Shown: positions 1 to 8,317 of the stretch, piece after piece
How the letters are laid out: every line of letters begins with the position of its first letter
How positions within the stretch are numbered: the first letter of the stretch is position 1
NCBI RefSeq assembly: GCF_002265435.1
Contig: NZ_NOKQ01000204.1
Coordinates: forward strand, 1-64,000
Length of the DNA stretch: 64,000 bases
Source: Tetzosporium hominis
GTDB lineage: Bacteria > Bacillota > Bacilli > Bacillales_A > Planococcaceae
Direction: 5' to 3'
The notes under the pieces: generated by a model
The model's database searches: none
Told to the model about the DNA's origin: nothing
Seen by the model: the letters and a program-made list of their open reading frames with translations, nothing else
Position numbers and translations under genes: made by a program

Positions 1-65
1 GGAATCCGACAGTACTTCCAGCTGTCCGGACTAACTGGAAATTCTATCGGAAAGAGCTCTTACTA

Positions 66-176
66 CTAATATACGAGGAGGAGAAAGATGAATAGAGGAA
101 AAATAGCGGCTCGTAGCTGATACGTAATAAAGTGCATAAGAGATGATGGTTTCGTGAGTTCTACTGAATGTTCCAT
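66..176 (-). CDS. Candidate 36-residue membrane peptide, or 5' end of a decayed gene
   Basis: The ATG at 176 on the minus strand has a strong ribosome binding site (AGGGAGG, complement of 184-190) at 7-nt spacing and a promoter just upstream (207-235). The peptide has a polar N-terminus followed by one hydrophobic segment (about residues 23-36) and then stops at 66-68. Leader, start and promoter all look functional, yet the product ends inside the hydrophobic stretch. That suggests either a genuine single-span micropeptide or a longer membrane protein cut short by a nonsense or frameshift change. Nothing recognisable resumes in the remaining 65 bases. The hydrophobic part recalls the N-terminus of DUF817/YoaT-type proteins, but this is too weak for a call. 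Confidence 0.4.
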   Translation of the reverse strand: MEHSVELTKPSSLMHFITYQLRAAIFPLFIFLLLVY

Positions 177-206
177 GCTCTTGCCTCCCTAACTAAGATT
201 AAAGAG

Positions 207-235
207 ATAGTAGCATGATTTTTATCGAATAACAA
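207..235 (-). promoter_or_regulatory. SigA-type promoter for the leftward small ORF
   Basis: On the minus strand, -35 TTGTTA (complement of 230-235), a 17-nt spacer and -10 TACTAT (complement of 207-212). It lies 31 nt upstream of the start codon at 176, so a short leader carrying the AGGGAGG site would be transcribed. Confidence 0.5.
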
Positions 236-517
236 TAAAAATACATTTAATAGGGATAAAATAATATCTTTATTCGATTTATTAAGTTGTAATTTCGTAT
301 TTGTAGGCTAGAAATTAGTTAAACTTAAGGATCAGTACACCATAAGTTTCTGACTCAAGAGAGAGTAGTTTAGTTCAATTAGACTAAATATTCAATCAAT
401 TTACAACTTCATGGATAGATTAAAGTGTCGAAGTTCTCAATATTTTTTTGTTCAAGACCTATAACATGAATTACATACAGAGTAAATTACAGAAGAAGGA
501 ACAGAGAGGAGAAGGTC
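236..517. other. AT-rich intergenic region before the first GGDEF gene
   Basis: About 280 bases of AT-rich sequence with no reading frame of coding character on either strand. It presumably holds the promoter of the gene at 518, but no unambiguous -35/-10 pair stands out. The ribosome binding site AGAGGAGAAGG immediately precedes the ATG at 518. Confidence 0.4.
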
Positions 518-1465
518 ATGGCAGAACTTATCTCAAATGCCTTGGAAAGTGATTTGAATTTTATGCGTCTGTTTGATTATGTAGAAGACCTGGTATTTCT
601 GGTTGAAGTCAATGAAGACCAGTTTCGCTACCGCTACATTAATCAATCTGTGAAAAAGCTTGTGAGTCTGGATGATACCATCATCGGACGCACCGTTCTA
701 GAAGTCATTGAAGACGAAGAAGAAGGTCGCTTTCTGCATAATCAATATGCAAGCGTGTCGCGATCAAAAGAAGGCATCAAGTATTTACATCCTATTAAAG
801 CTCCTGATGTGAACTATATAGGTGAGACAACGATGTATCCGTTATCGGATAAACAGAACTGCTGCAAATATGTGTTGGCGATTGTGAAAGATGTGACTGA
901 GAAGCAAGAGATCGAGCAGAAGCTCTCGAAGATGGCGTTCTACGATTATTTGTCCGAGCTTCCGAATCGTAGGCTGTTTGATGACCGTTTGACGATGGCT
1001 ATTCAACTGGCTCGTCGCAATCACAAGAAGGTAGGATTGATCTTTCTGGATGGCCGTCATTTCAAACGGATCAATGATACCTACGGCCATATAGTAGGGG
1101 ACGCCGTCATTGTACAGATTGCGCGGAAGCTTGAGAAGACGGTGCGGGAAGTCGATACGGTGGGACGTCTTGGAGGAGATGAGTTTGCGATCATCTTGCC
1201 AGGTCTTGAAAATGCGGAAGATGCGCTCATCGTAGCACGGCGAATCGTTCTAGAATTTGAAGAACCGCAAGAAGTCGAAGGATATGTGATTGATTTCAAA
1301 GTAGACATGGGAATTGCGGTGTATCCTGATCACGCAGAAGACAAGAAGACGCTGATTCACTGTGCGGACCAGGCACTGTATACGACGAAGTCAAATGCAG
1401 AGGTCCCGTTCACAGTCTATACATTCGATATGGACGGCAACAATTTCATGGTGCCTCAAAAATAA
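518..1465 (+). CDS. PAS-GGDEF diguanylate cyclase
   Basis: Predicted soluble diguanylate cyclase that makes cyclic di-GMP from two GTP. A PAS-like sensor domain occupies about residues 12-130, a short linker follows, and the GGDEF domain runs from about 138 to 310. The active-site motif is intact (GGDEF, 219-223) and is preceded by the inhibitory-site pattern RxxD (R210 to D213), so product feedback is expected. The usual DxD before FK reads D-G-R (178-180); the first Asp, a metal ligand in the family, is kept. The DGR variant is shared with the paralogue at 37512. The gene converges on a PAS-GGDEF-EAL gene with opposite activity. AGAGGAGAAGG precedes the ATG. No transmembrane segment is seen. 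Confidence 0.88.
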   Translation: MAELISNALESDLNFMRLFDYVEDLVFLVEVNEDQFRYRYINQSVKKLVSLDDTIIGRTVLEVIEDEEEGRFLHNQYASVSRSKEGIKYLHPIKAPDVNYIGETTMYPLSDKQNCCKYVLAIVKDVTEKQEIEQKLSKMAFYDYLSELPNRRLFDDRLTMAIQLARRNHKKVGLIFLDGRHFKRINDTYGHIVGDAVIVQIARKLEKTVREVDTVGRLGGDEFAIILPGLENAEDALIVARRIVLEFEEPQEVEGYVIDFKVDMGIAVYPDHAEDKKTLIHCADQALYTTKSNAEVPFTVYTFDMDGNNFMVPQK

Positions 1466-1490
1466 AAGCCGACCTATTTGTCGGCTTTTT
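1464..1490. terminator. Bidirectional Rho-independent terminator
   Basis: A 10-bp perfect stem (AAAAGCCGAC / GTCGGCTTTT) with a 6-nt loop, flanked by A-run and T-run. It serves both convergent genes and overlaps the stop codon of the leftward gene. Confidence 0.85.
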
Positions 1491-3939
1491 CTATGTGGTT
1501 TTTCAACAGTTCGGTGATGGCATCTTCCGGTTGGGGTCGTGCATAGTAGTACCCTTGCAGGATGTCGCAGCCTAGCCGTTTAAGTGCGGCAGCTTGGGAC
1601 TCGGTCTCGACGCCTTCTGCAACGATCTCCGTTCCCAAGTTATGGCCGAGAGCCACCATTGCACCGACAATAGCCTCTCCGTTATCTAAATCGAGGTCTT
1701 GGATGAATCCTTGATCGATTTTCAGGTGATGAATCGGGAAGTATCGCAGTTGCTTGAACGAACTGTATCCTGTGCCGAAATCATCCATCGCAATCCGAAC
1801 ACCTAAGTCACGCAACTCTTGAAGGATGCGTGCAGCGGCTTCTTCTTGCATCGCAATGGACTCCGTAATCTCCAGAATCAAATACTGCGAATCAAGTTCT
1901 GTCTCATAAAGGATATCCGTGATGCGCTGGACCAGGTCTTGTTGATAGAACTGACGGAGTGATAAGTTTACAGACACCGGTACAAAGACTTGGTGCTCAA
2001 GCTGCCATTTCTTGTTGGTCTGGCAAGCTTTTCGGAGCACCCATTCACCAATCGGGACGATCAAACCGCTTTCTTCAGCGAGCGGAATGAAATCTGCTGG
2101 AGACACATGCCCGAGCTGGGGGGTGTACCAGCGAAGAAGAGCCTCAAACCCGATGAGATGTTCATCATGGGCCCGGTATTGCGGCTGGTAGTGCAACGAG
2201 AACTCTTGAAGTTGCAGGGCTTTATGTAACATAGATTCCATTTCCAACGTGTTGTTGCTGAGTCCGGCGATATGGTGGTTGTAAGATTGGTAATTGTTGC
2301 GCCCCATCCGTTTGGCATGGGACATGGCAAGGTCGGATGCTTTCATAACACCCTTGATGTCTTGTGCATCTTTTGGATAGAGTCCGACTCCAATACTTGC
2401 CGTCAAGACGGCTTCGAAGCTGTCCAGAATCAACGGACGCTGCATTTCTTCAACAATCCCGTTTGCTATAGCATGTACGGCCGCTTCGGAAGTTTTCTCC
2501 AATAGGACTGTAAATTCGTCTCCTGCATACCGGTAGACGTTTGACGCATCCCCAACACACCCTACGATACGGTCCGCCACTTCACATAACACACGATCTC
2601 CAATTTCGTGACCTAGATAATCATTGAAGAACTTGAAGCGATCCAGGTCGATCAGGAGGACGGCAGATACTTCATGAGCGCTATGAGGCTCCTGTATGAT
2701 ACGCGTCAAGTCGTCTTGGAACAGGCGTTGGTTGCCAAGAGATGTGAGCGGGTCGTGATAAGCCATAAAGTTTGCTAAGTTCTCGTTGCGCCGACTTTCC
2801 GTAATATCTTTACATACACAGTGGATGGCCGTCATCTGACCGTCAATCCACACGGGAATCAGCATGACGTGCAATAAATGTTGCTGGCCTTCCTTGCCAA
2901 TGATCGTCGTCTCGTATTGACGGGGCTTGCCATCTAGGACCATTTGAAAGTTTTGAAACGATTCTTTACGTCTATCTGGGTCGATGAGCTTTGTGAACGA
3001 TTGGCCAACCAGTTCTTCCAGTGAAAAATCAATCATCTTAACAGCAGCCTCGTTGATTTTTAGGAAGCGACCTTGTAAATCAAATGTCAAAACAGGGTTG
3101 ATATTGTAGTCAAACAGAGCCTTATAGCGCTGTTCATTTTCTTTCAACAAGTTCTCCATCGCGACTTTGTTGGTGATGTCATGAGCAACCCCGATCATTC
3201 CCGTGATCTCTTCATTGACGACAACAGGGATGGCAGTAACATCCACATCAATGGTGGACTCACGACCTGTCTTAATTTTTGTAGAGAAACGAGTAGGGTG
3301 CCCTTGCAGAACTTGATAGAAATGCTCGCGTAGGAACTCCAGTGTGTCTTCAGCAATCAGTTCCTTTACGTCGTGGTCCAAGATCTCTTCTTCCAAGTAG
3401 TGCAGTGTCTGCAGACCGGTCTTATTGACTGCTGCGATTCGCCCGTCCATACGGATTGAAATCGCAATGTCGGGATTGTGTGTGAAAAGGGACCCGAATT
3501 GCTGTTCAGATTTTTTAAGTTCTTGCTGTGTCTGATAGTGCTCGGTGATATTGATTATGGTGACTACCATGACCAGCTCACCTGATGCTAACTGAACTGG
3601 ATGTGGCTCGACTTTTAGAGCAGAGCCGGACAAGTTTTTCTTTAAAGGACTTTCTTTTAAATTGAATGCCTGTTCTCGCGTTTCTTTTCTGAGCTCATCG
3701 ATATCTTTATCTAAAGGGATTTCGAAAAGCTCCGTCCATGTATAAGACAACAAGTCTTCTTTTGTCATACAGAGAAGCTCCGTTGCTTTTTGGTTTATGT
3801 AAATCAATCGTCCCGGTAGAGTCTTATCGGGCATAGCAAAGAGACAGACGGGTTCTGGGAAGTCTTCTAAAATACGCATGAAATCTTCCTTGTTATAAAG
3901 AGAAGCGAGTTGGTGGTCGACAGAGTTGTGAATCTTCAT
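1474..3939 (-). CDS. PAS-PAS-PAS-GGDEF-EAL cyclic di-GMP phosphodiesterase
   Basis: An 821-residue cytosolic c-di-GMP enzyme. Three PAS-type domains (about 20-135, 145-260, 268-385) precede a GGDEF domain (about 388-550) and an EAL domain (about 562-812). The cyclase motif reads AGDEF (472-476) and has no RxxD inhibitory site. The EAL half keeps E599-A-L, VNLS (657-660), EITES (690-694), the DDFGTG motif (719-724), K740 and the EGVE motif (775-778), so phosphodiesterase activity is the likelier output, with GTP binding at the AGDEF site possibly regulatory. No signal peptide or membrane helix is visible. It faces the PAS-GGDEF gene at 518. An alignable copy lies at 38929-41283, broken by one stop codon. 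Confidence 0.87.
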   Translation of the reverse strand: MKIHNSVDHQLASLYNKEDFMRILEDFPEPVCLFAMPDKTLPGRLIYINQKATELLCMTKEDLLSYTWTELFEIPLDKDIDELRKETREQAFNLKESPLKKNLSGSALKVEPHPVQLASGELVMVVTIINITEHYQTQQELKKSEQQFGSLFTHNPDIAISIRMDGRIAAVNKTGLQTLHYLEEEILDHDVKELIAEDTLEFLREHFYQVLQGHPTRFSTKIKTGRESTIDVDVTAIPVVVNEEITGMIGVAHDITNKVAMENLLKENEQRYKALFDYNINPVLTFDLQGRFLKINEAAVKMIDFSLEELVGQSFTKLIDPDRRKESFQNFQMVLDGKPRQYETTIIGKEGQQHLLHVMLIPVWIDGQMTAIHCVCKDITESRRNENLANFMAYHDPLTSLGNQRLFQDDLTRIIQEPHSAHEVSAVLLIDLDRFKFFNDYLGHEIGDRVLCEVADRIVGCVGDASNVYRYAGDEFTVLLEKTSEAAVHAIANGIVEEMQRPLILDSFEAVLTASIGVGLYPKDAQDIKGVMKASDLAMSHAKRMGRNNYQSYNHHIAGLSNNTLEMESMLHKALQLQEFSLHYQPQYRAHDEHLIGFEALLRWYTPQLGHVSPADFIPLAEESGLIVPIGEWVLRKACQTNKKWQLEHQVFVPVSVNLSLRQFYQQDLVQRITDILYETELDSQYLILEITESIAMQEEAAARILQELRDLGVRIAMDDFGTGYSSFKQLRYFPIHHLKIDQGFIQDLDLDNGEAIVGAMVALGHNLGTEIVAEGVETESQAAALKRLGCDILQGYYYARPQPEDAITELLKNHIEKADK

Positions 3940-4159
3940 AAGTCACCTTCTTATAGAAGCATGTAAATAATGCTAAGTCTGCTCATTCAATTGTCTTTCT
4001 AGTTGACTATAGTATAAGGGATATCTTGATGATAAACATCACTTTTTCAAAAAAATACACGCTTTTCTGACAATTTAGGAGGGCGAAAGAATAGAAGAAT
4101 ATGAAACTTTTTTCCATTTTTTTCGTACGTACTAGAGACAGTATAAAAGGAGTGAGAGT

Positions 4160-5086
4160 GTGAAGGATCAACAAGCAGTGATGGAACTCGTCAATTTGAA
4201 AAAGACCATTCGCAAAAAAGAGATCATCAAAGGCATCAGCTTTCAAATCCACAGAGGCGAAGTGTTCGGCTTTCTAGGACCAAATGGAGCAGGGAAGACG
4301 ACGACGATCCGCATGATGGTTGGACTCATGGGAATCACGGATGGAGACGTGTTGATTGAAGGCAAGAGCATTCGCACAGAGTTCAAGCAAGCAGTACGCC
4401 ACGTCGGTGCCATCGTTGAGAATCCAGAGATGTACCCGTTTCTCAGTGGCTGGAAGAACCTGCAGCAGTATGCCCGAATGATAGATGGAATCACAGAAGA
4501 GCGCATTCGCGAAGTAGTCGCGCTTGTGGGCTTGGAGAAAGCGATTCACGAGAAAGCAGGCCGCTACTCACTTGGAATGCGCCAGCGACTAGGTATTGCA
4601 CAAGCCCTTTTACATAAACCGTCCATCTTGATTTTGGACGAGCCGACGAACGGACTCGATCCATCGGGGATTCGCGAGATTCGTCTGTACTTACGAAAAC
4701 TGGCTGAAGAAGAGAATGTGGCTGTCATCGTATCGAGCCACTTGTTGAGTGAGATCGAGCTGATGTGTGACCGCATCGGGATTATCAAGAACGGCAAGCT
4801 AATTGCCATTGAACAGGTGAAGAAGGCGAATACGGAAGATGAGGCATTGATTGTCCAATTGGAAGCAGAGCCAGTGAACGGGGCGTTGCAGATTGTGAAG
4901 AGCCACATTCTAGGGGACGTCGTAGTAGACGGAAACCTGTTGACGTTCTCAACGACGCGGGAGGCACTGCCAGCAATTATCAAAGCGCTCGCTGTGAAAG
5001 GTGTGGCTGTATATGGCCTGCATCATCAACGAGCCACTCTGGAAGATAAATTCTTTGACCTGATTGGAGAGAATGTCATTGGCTAA
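4160..5086 (+). CDS. ABC transporter ATP-binding protein, BcrA-like
   Basis: A 308-residue ATPase that would energise the membrane partner encoded next. Walker A GPNGAGKTT lies near residues 40-48, the ABC signature appears as YSLGMRQRLG (about 136-145), Walker B is ILILDEPTNGLD (about 155-166), and the switch His is in SSHLLSEIE. The C-terminal extension of about 90 residues is typical of the bacitracin/lantibiotic-export subfamily (BcrA/CcmA-like). The start is GTG, with AAAGGAG 6-8 nt upstream. The substrate cannot be told from the sequence; relatives export antimicrobial peptides or are of unknown function. Confidence 0.88.
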   Translation: MKDQQAVMELVNLKKTIRKKEIIKGISFQIHRGEVFGFLGPNGAGKTTTIRMMVGLMGITDGDVLIEGKSIRTEFKQAVRHVGAIVENPEMYPFLSGWKNLQQYARMIDGITEERIREVVALVGLEKAIHEKAGRYSLGMRQRLGIAQALLHKPSILILDEPTNGLDPSGIREIRLYLRKLAEEENVAVIVSSHLLSEIELMCDRIGIIKNGKLIAIEQVKKANTEDEALIVQLEAEPVNGALQIVKSHILGDVVVDGNLLTFSTTREALPAIIKALAVKGVAVYGLHHQRATLEDKFFDLIGENVIG

Positions 5087-6032
5087 CTTCTTAAATCTCG
5101 TCTGGAACGAGCAAGTGAAACTGTTTAACCGCAAATCGTCATGGGTAATGATTGGATTCATCTTGGTGCTAGTCATTATCAATGGTGTCATGACCCAGTT
5201 CTTCGGGACTGACGAGCAAGAAACTGTCTATAGCGACAACTGGAGAGAAGAGCTCGTTGCAGAGAACGAGAAAATTCTTGCTGAAAGCAATGAAGAGGAC
5301 ATGGGCTTTTACCTAGGGCAAGAGCAGCTGGCAAAGAACACGTTCTATTTAGAAGAGGACCAAAAGCCGATTGCCTATGATGCACTGACGTTTACTTATG
5401 AAAGCTATATGCTTTTATTATTAATCACGATTTTCACAATCATCGTGGCATCTAGTATAGTTGCGAACGAGTTCAAGTGGGGTACGATTAAACTGCTGTT
5501 GATTCGTCCGATTGAACGCTCGAAGATTTTGTTTGCCAAATATGTTTCTGTATTCTTGTTCGCAGGAATATTGATGATCGTGTTACTTGTGTTCTCCTTC
5601 CTAGTGGGGGCTGTTATCTTTGGTGTGAACGGTTTGTCTGGAGACATCCTGTTGACGAAACCAATGGGTGGCTATGAGATTGCCAATGCATGGGCTGCAA
5701 CATTGCAAGAATACGGACTGAACTTGGTAGCACTCGTTGTCATGGCGACACTTGCGTTCATGATTTCCGTATTGTTCCGAAGCAGTGCCATGGCTATTGG
5801 CCTTTCCATCTTCTTGTTGATGGCTGGAAATGGTCTCGTCTTGTTCTTATCCAAATACACTTGGGCAAAGTTCATCTTGTTTGCGAACTTGAACCTCGGC
5901 CAGTACTTTAACGGAGGAACACCTCTTATTGAAGGGATGACGCTCGCGTTTTCTATTACGGTACTTGTAGCGTATTTCGTCGTATTCATCGTCGCGGCCT
6001 TCTGGTCGTTTACGAAGCGGGATATCGCATAG
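5073..6032 (+). CDS. ABC-2 type transporter permease
   Basis: Membrane partner of the preceding ATPase; the reading frames overlap by 14 nt. The protein has an N-terminal helix (about residues 20-40), an acidic extracytoplasmic loop of about 70 residues, then five hydrophobic segments, ending with a short positively charged tail. This is the layout of ABC-2 permeases paired with BcrA-type ATPases. The ATG at 5073 sits only 3 nt after GGAG; a TTG at 5079 has the better 8-nt spacing from GGAGA, so the true start may be two codons later. The exporter's substrate is unknown. Confidence 0.82.
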   Translation: MSLANFLNLVWNEQVKLFNRKSSWVMIGFILVLVIINGVMTQFFGTDEQETVYSDNWREELVAENEKILAESNEEDMGFYLGQEQLAKNTFYLEEDQKPIAYDALTFTYESYMLLLLITIFTIIVASSIVANEFKWGTIKLLLIRPIERSKILFAKYVSVFLFAGILMIVLLVFSFLVGAVIFGVNGLSGDILLTKPMGGYEIANAWAATLQEYGLNLVALVVMATLAFMISVLFRSSAMAIGLSIFLLMAGNGLVLFLSKYTWAKFILFANLNLGQYFNGGTPLIEGMTLAFSITVLVAYFVVFIVAAFWSFTKRDIA

Positions 6033-6091
6033 TAGGCTTTGAGCCCCTTCAGTTAGATAAATAAAAAAGTGAATTTAACCTAAGTAAGTGA

Positions 6092-6147
6092 AAAAAAGAA
6101 AAAGAGAGATGTCAAGAATCACTCAGTGATTTAAGACTTCTCTCTTT
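6092..6147 (-). terminator. Terminator of the leftward nucleotidyltransferase unit
   Basis: A long imperfect stem (AAAGAGAGA...TCTCTCTTT arms at 6101-6109 and 6139-6147) with an inner AATCAC/GTGATT hairpin. On the minus strand it is followed by a T-rich run (complement of 6092-6100). Confidence 0.6.
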
Positions 6148-6736
6148 GCTCTTTTATAATCGATAACCATTCGTTAAAAATATCTTGTGTTTTGAAGAAC
6201 TTCTTACTTACTTGTTCACGTAGATAATTGAGGTCCACTTCGTCGTACCATCTTGTTAAGAGTTCCAAACCCCAATAACGTGTATCTTCATTCTCAAAAG
6301 CATCCAACCTATCCAAGATGATATCTTCAACAGATATTAGAAAAACAAAGCTGTTAGTACCATCTATATCTATTGGGATCTTTTGTACTCGTTCATAATC
6401 TCCTTCTAGAAAGTTGGCTACTACATCTACTGCTAAATCTAATTCGTCCATGTAGTAAATTCGGCCTTCTTTTTTGAAACCTACTTTTAGCAACCTCTCC
6501 GCAAATAGGAGACTAGAAGTTGTAACAAAATCAATATCTCGGGTTGTATAGTCACTCATTGTATAAATTTCAACTGACAAGCCACCAACCACAATAGGCT
6601 TTGCATCTACTTTTTCAGATTCGACAAGTTCTGTTAGAATTGCACTCGCTTTAAGCATCATTTCTCGCTTTTGATGTTTAATAGATTCTAATGATAATAG
6701 CTTTTTATTTATTTGGTCGAAATCAAATTCATTCAT
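6131..6736 (-). CDS. Nucleotidyltransferase-fold protein (DUF6036/AbiEii-like), candidate toxin
   Basis: A 201-residue protein with the core pattern of minimal nucleotidyltransferases: GGLSVE (about 52-57), then RDIDFV with its DxD metal pair (about 67-72), and a later acidic LDLAVD segment that can supply the third Asp. Family knowledge: such proteins include AbiEii-type toxins and MNT-type enzymes that transfer nucleotides to RNA or protein. The ATG overlaps the stop of the small upstream gene by 4 nt (ATGA), so the two are translationally coupled. The pair is more AT-rich than its neighbours and lies between unrelated housekeeping-type genes, consistent with acquisition. Toxin activity is inferred, not shown. 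Confidence 0.6.
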   Translation of the reverse strand: MNEFDFDQINKKLLSLESIKHQKREMMLKASAILTELVESEKVDAKPIVVGGLSVEIYTMSDYTTRDIDFVTTSSLLFAERLLKVGFKKEGRIYYMDELDLAVDVVANFLEGDYERVQKIPIDIDGTNSFVFLISVEDIILDRLDAFENEDTRYWGLELLTRWYDEVDLNYLREQVSKKFFKTQDIFNEWLSIIKEQREKS

Positions 6737-6918
6737 TTGAGTGTGAACCTCGAGAGAACTTTTTCTTCATCTTTGCAACGTGGTCTTCTAGTGCCACCCT
6801 TGATTGCTAATCGCTTTCTATTTTGAGGCTTAGAATTATATAAATTTACAACTTCTGTCACAGTAGAGTTAGATCTTTCAGTAACTTCCTGGATTTTATC
6901 AAATGTTAGAATGCGCAT
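6733..6918 (-). CDS. Small basic protein upstream of the nucleotidyltransferase; candidate antitoxin
   Basis: A 61-residue protein with a predicted helical N-terminus (residues 4-28) and a strongly basic C-terminal half rich in Lys and Arg. I do not recognise the family. GAAAGGAG lies about 9 nt before the ATG. The first-position small gene, the 4-nt overlap with the larger gene and the shared terminator match the usual order of antitoxin then toxin. The basic tail could bind DNA or RNA. It could also be an unrelated small regulator. Confidence 0.5.
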   Translation of the reverse strand: MRILTFDKIQEVTERSNSTVTEVVNLYNSKPQNRKRLAIKGGTRRPRCKDEEKVLSRFTLK

Positions 6919-7146
6919 AATGAAGCTCCTTTCTATTAGTAATGAATAGTTTAAAGTACCGATATAAATCCGATTGGTGTTAAATTTATCTTAATGTATT
7001 GTATGTGTACAGTCTAGTTATTGCTCTGATTTCGTCTTAATATACGAAACACCATTTAAAATGCTCTATTAGTGCCATTAGTAGACATCCGAACTTCTTT
7101 CGCCTATAGTAAGACTTCTATGAAAGAGCGGATGGAGGACAACCAG

Positions 7147-7668
7147 ATGGAACTATGGGATGTATACAATGAGAAGCGTGAGAAGACAGGACGGACGCAT
7201 GTGCGAGGCAGTGTGCCACCTCTTGCAGAGGGAGACTATCATATTGTCATTGATGTGTGGACGTTTTTACCAGATGGCCGTCTGCTTTTGTCACAACGAG
7301 ACCCTGCAAAGCCAAGTGGGCTGCTATGGGAGTCGACGGGTGGTTCTATAACTACAGGAGAATCTAGCCGGATCGGAGCGGTAAGAGAAGTGGAAGAGGA
7401 ACTAGGTTTATTTATAAACCCAGATGAGCTCGTCTTACTTGGAGAAATTATTCGCAATGATTCATTAATTGATGTCTATGCGACGCAGTTGCCTCAAATG
7501 ATTGACGTAAGCGACTTGTCCTATCAGGTCGGGGAAGTCATCGATGCACAGCTCGTCACGAAAGAGCAGTTCTTTGAGTTAGCAGAGGAGGGTGTTCTGA
7601 CGAAGAACATGCTGACTCGCTATGAACTGTATAAAAATGTTCTAGATACATTCTTTGAAAAGAACTAA
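7147..7668 (+). CDS. Nudix hydrolase
   Basis: A 173-residue Nudix-fold hydrolase. The full Nudix box is present at about residues 66-88 (pattern Gx5Ex7REVEEELG), giving a complete Mg-binding catalytic helix. The N-terminal segment resembles isopentenyl-diphosphate-isomerase-like Nudix proteins of Bacilli, whose substrates are mostly unassigned. The start at 7147 is chosen because GGAGG (7134-7138) is 8 nt upstream; an in-frame ATG at 7072 lacks a binding site. It is monocistronic, with a terminator directly downstream. Confidence 0.85.
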   Translation: MELWDVYNEKREKTGRTHVRGSVPPLAEGDYHIVIDVWTFLPDGRLLLSQRDPAKPSGLLWESTGGSITTGESSRIGAVREVEEELGLFINPDELVLLGEIIRNDSLIDVYATQLPQMIDVSDLSYQVGEVIDAQLVTKEQFFELAEEGVLTKNMLTRYELYKNVLDTFFEKN

Positions 7669-7674
7669 CCTACA

Positions 7675-7704
7675 GGTCCTCGAGAAAGTTCGGGGATCTT
7701 TTTT
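7675..7704 (+). terminator. Rho-independent terminator after the Nudix gene
   Basis: An 8-bp stem GGTCCTCG / CGGGGATC including G-U pairs, an 8-nt loop, then six T. Confidence 0.75.
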
Positions 7705-7722
7705 CTTTTGTGAAAAATAAGG

Positions 7723-7748
7723 TGTAACACAACTTCCATCCATTCGTA
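7723..7748 (+). promoter_or_regulatory. ECF sigma-type promoter, probable autoregulation
   Basis: TGTAAC (7723-7728), a 16-nt spacer and CGTA (7745-7748) match the ECF pattern TGAAAC-16/17-CGTC seen for Bacillus SigM/SigW/SigX-type sigma factors. It lies 29 nt upstream of an ECF sigma gene. Confidence 0.6.
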
Positions 7749-7777
7749 GTACAAGTAGAGAAACAAAGGAGGAGCAG

Positions 7778-8317
7778 ATGGAACCATCACGAGGCAGTTT
7801 AGAAGAACTTTACCGCCATTATGCCAAACCACTTTATTTGTATCTGCTCAAGCTGTCCGGATCTCCTCCTTTGGCTGAGGACCTGACGCAAGAGACCTTC
7901 GCGCGAGCGACGATTTCGCTTCATACATACGAAGGGGAAGAAGCGCGAGCATGGTTGTTTAAAGTGGCGAGGAACGTCTACTTAGACGAGTGGCGCAAAC
8001 GCAAAAAGCGGCAAGACAGTTGGCTCGGAGCCATCTGGCGTCAGCAAGAGATGCTGAGTCCTGAAGGGCAACCGGAAGCACAGGTGCTCCAGTTAGAACA
8101 GGCTGAAGAAGTCTCAGCACTATTAGCCTTTCTACCGGAGCAGTACCGGACCATTCTCTACTTACGAGAATATGAACAGTTTACATACGAGGAAATTGCC
8201 GAAGCCATGCAAGTCTCTCTTGATCAAGTGAAAGTTACTTTGCACAGAGCACGCACACGGTACCAGCAGCTAGCGGAACGGAAAGGATGGAACCCCTATG
8301 AACACGAAGTGGAATAA
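7778..8317 (+). CDS. ECF-family RNA polymerase sigma factor
   Basis: A 179-residue sigma-70 family protein. Region 2 spans about 10-80 (YRHYAKPLYLYL, then AEDLTQETFARA for the core and -10 contacts) and region 4 about 115-170, with a helix-turn-helix (TYEEIAEAMQVSLDQVKVTLHRAR). Regions 1 and 3 are absent, as in the ECF group. The gene overlaps the downstream membrane anti-sigma gene by 20 nt. GGAGG-type binding site before the ATG. Family knowledge suggests a response to cell-envelope stress; the inducing signal here is unknown. Confidence 0.9.
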   Translation: MEPSRGSLEELYRHYAKPLYLYLLKLSGSPPLAEDLTQETFARATISLHTYEGEEARAWLFKVARNVYLDEWRKRKKRQDSWLGAIWRQQEMLSPEGQPEAQVLQLEQAEEVSALLAFLPEQYRTILYLREYEQFTYEEIAEAMQVSLDQVKVTLHRARTRYQQLAERKGWNPYEHEVE

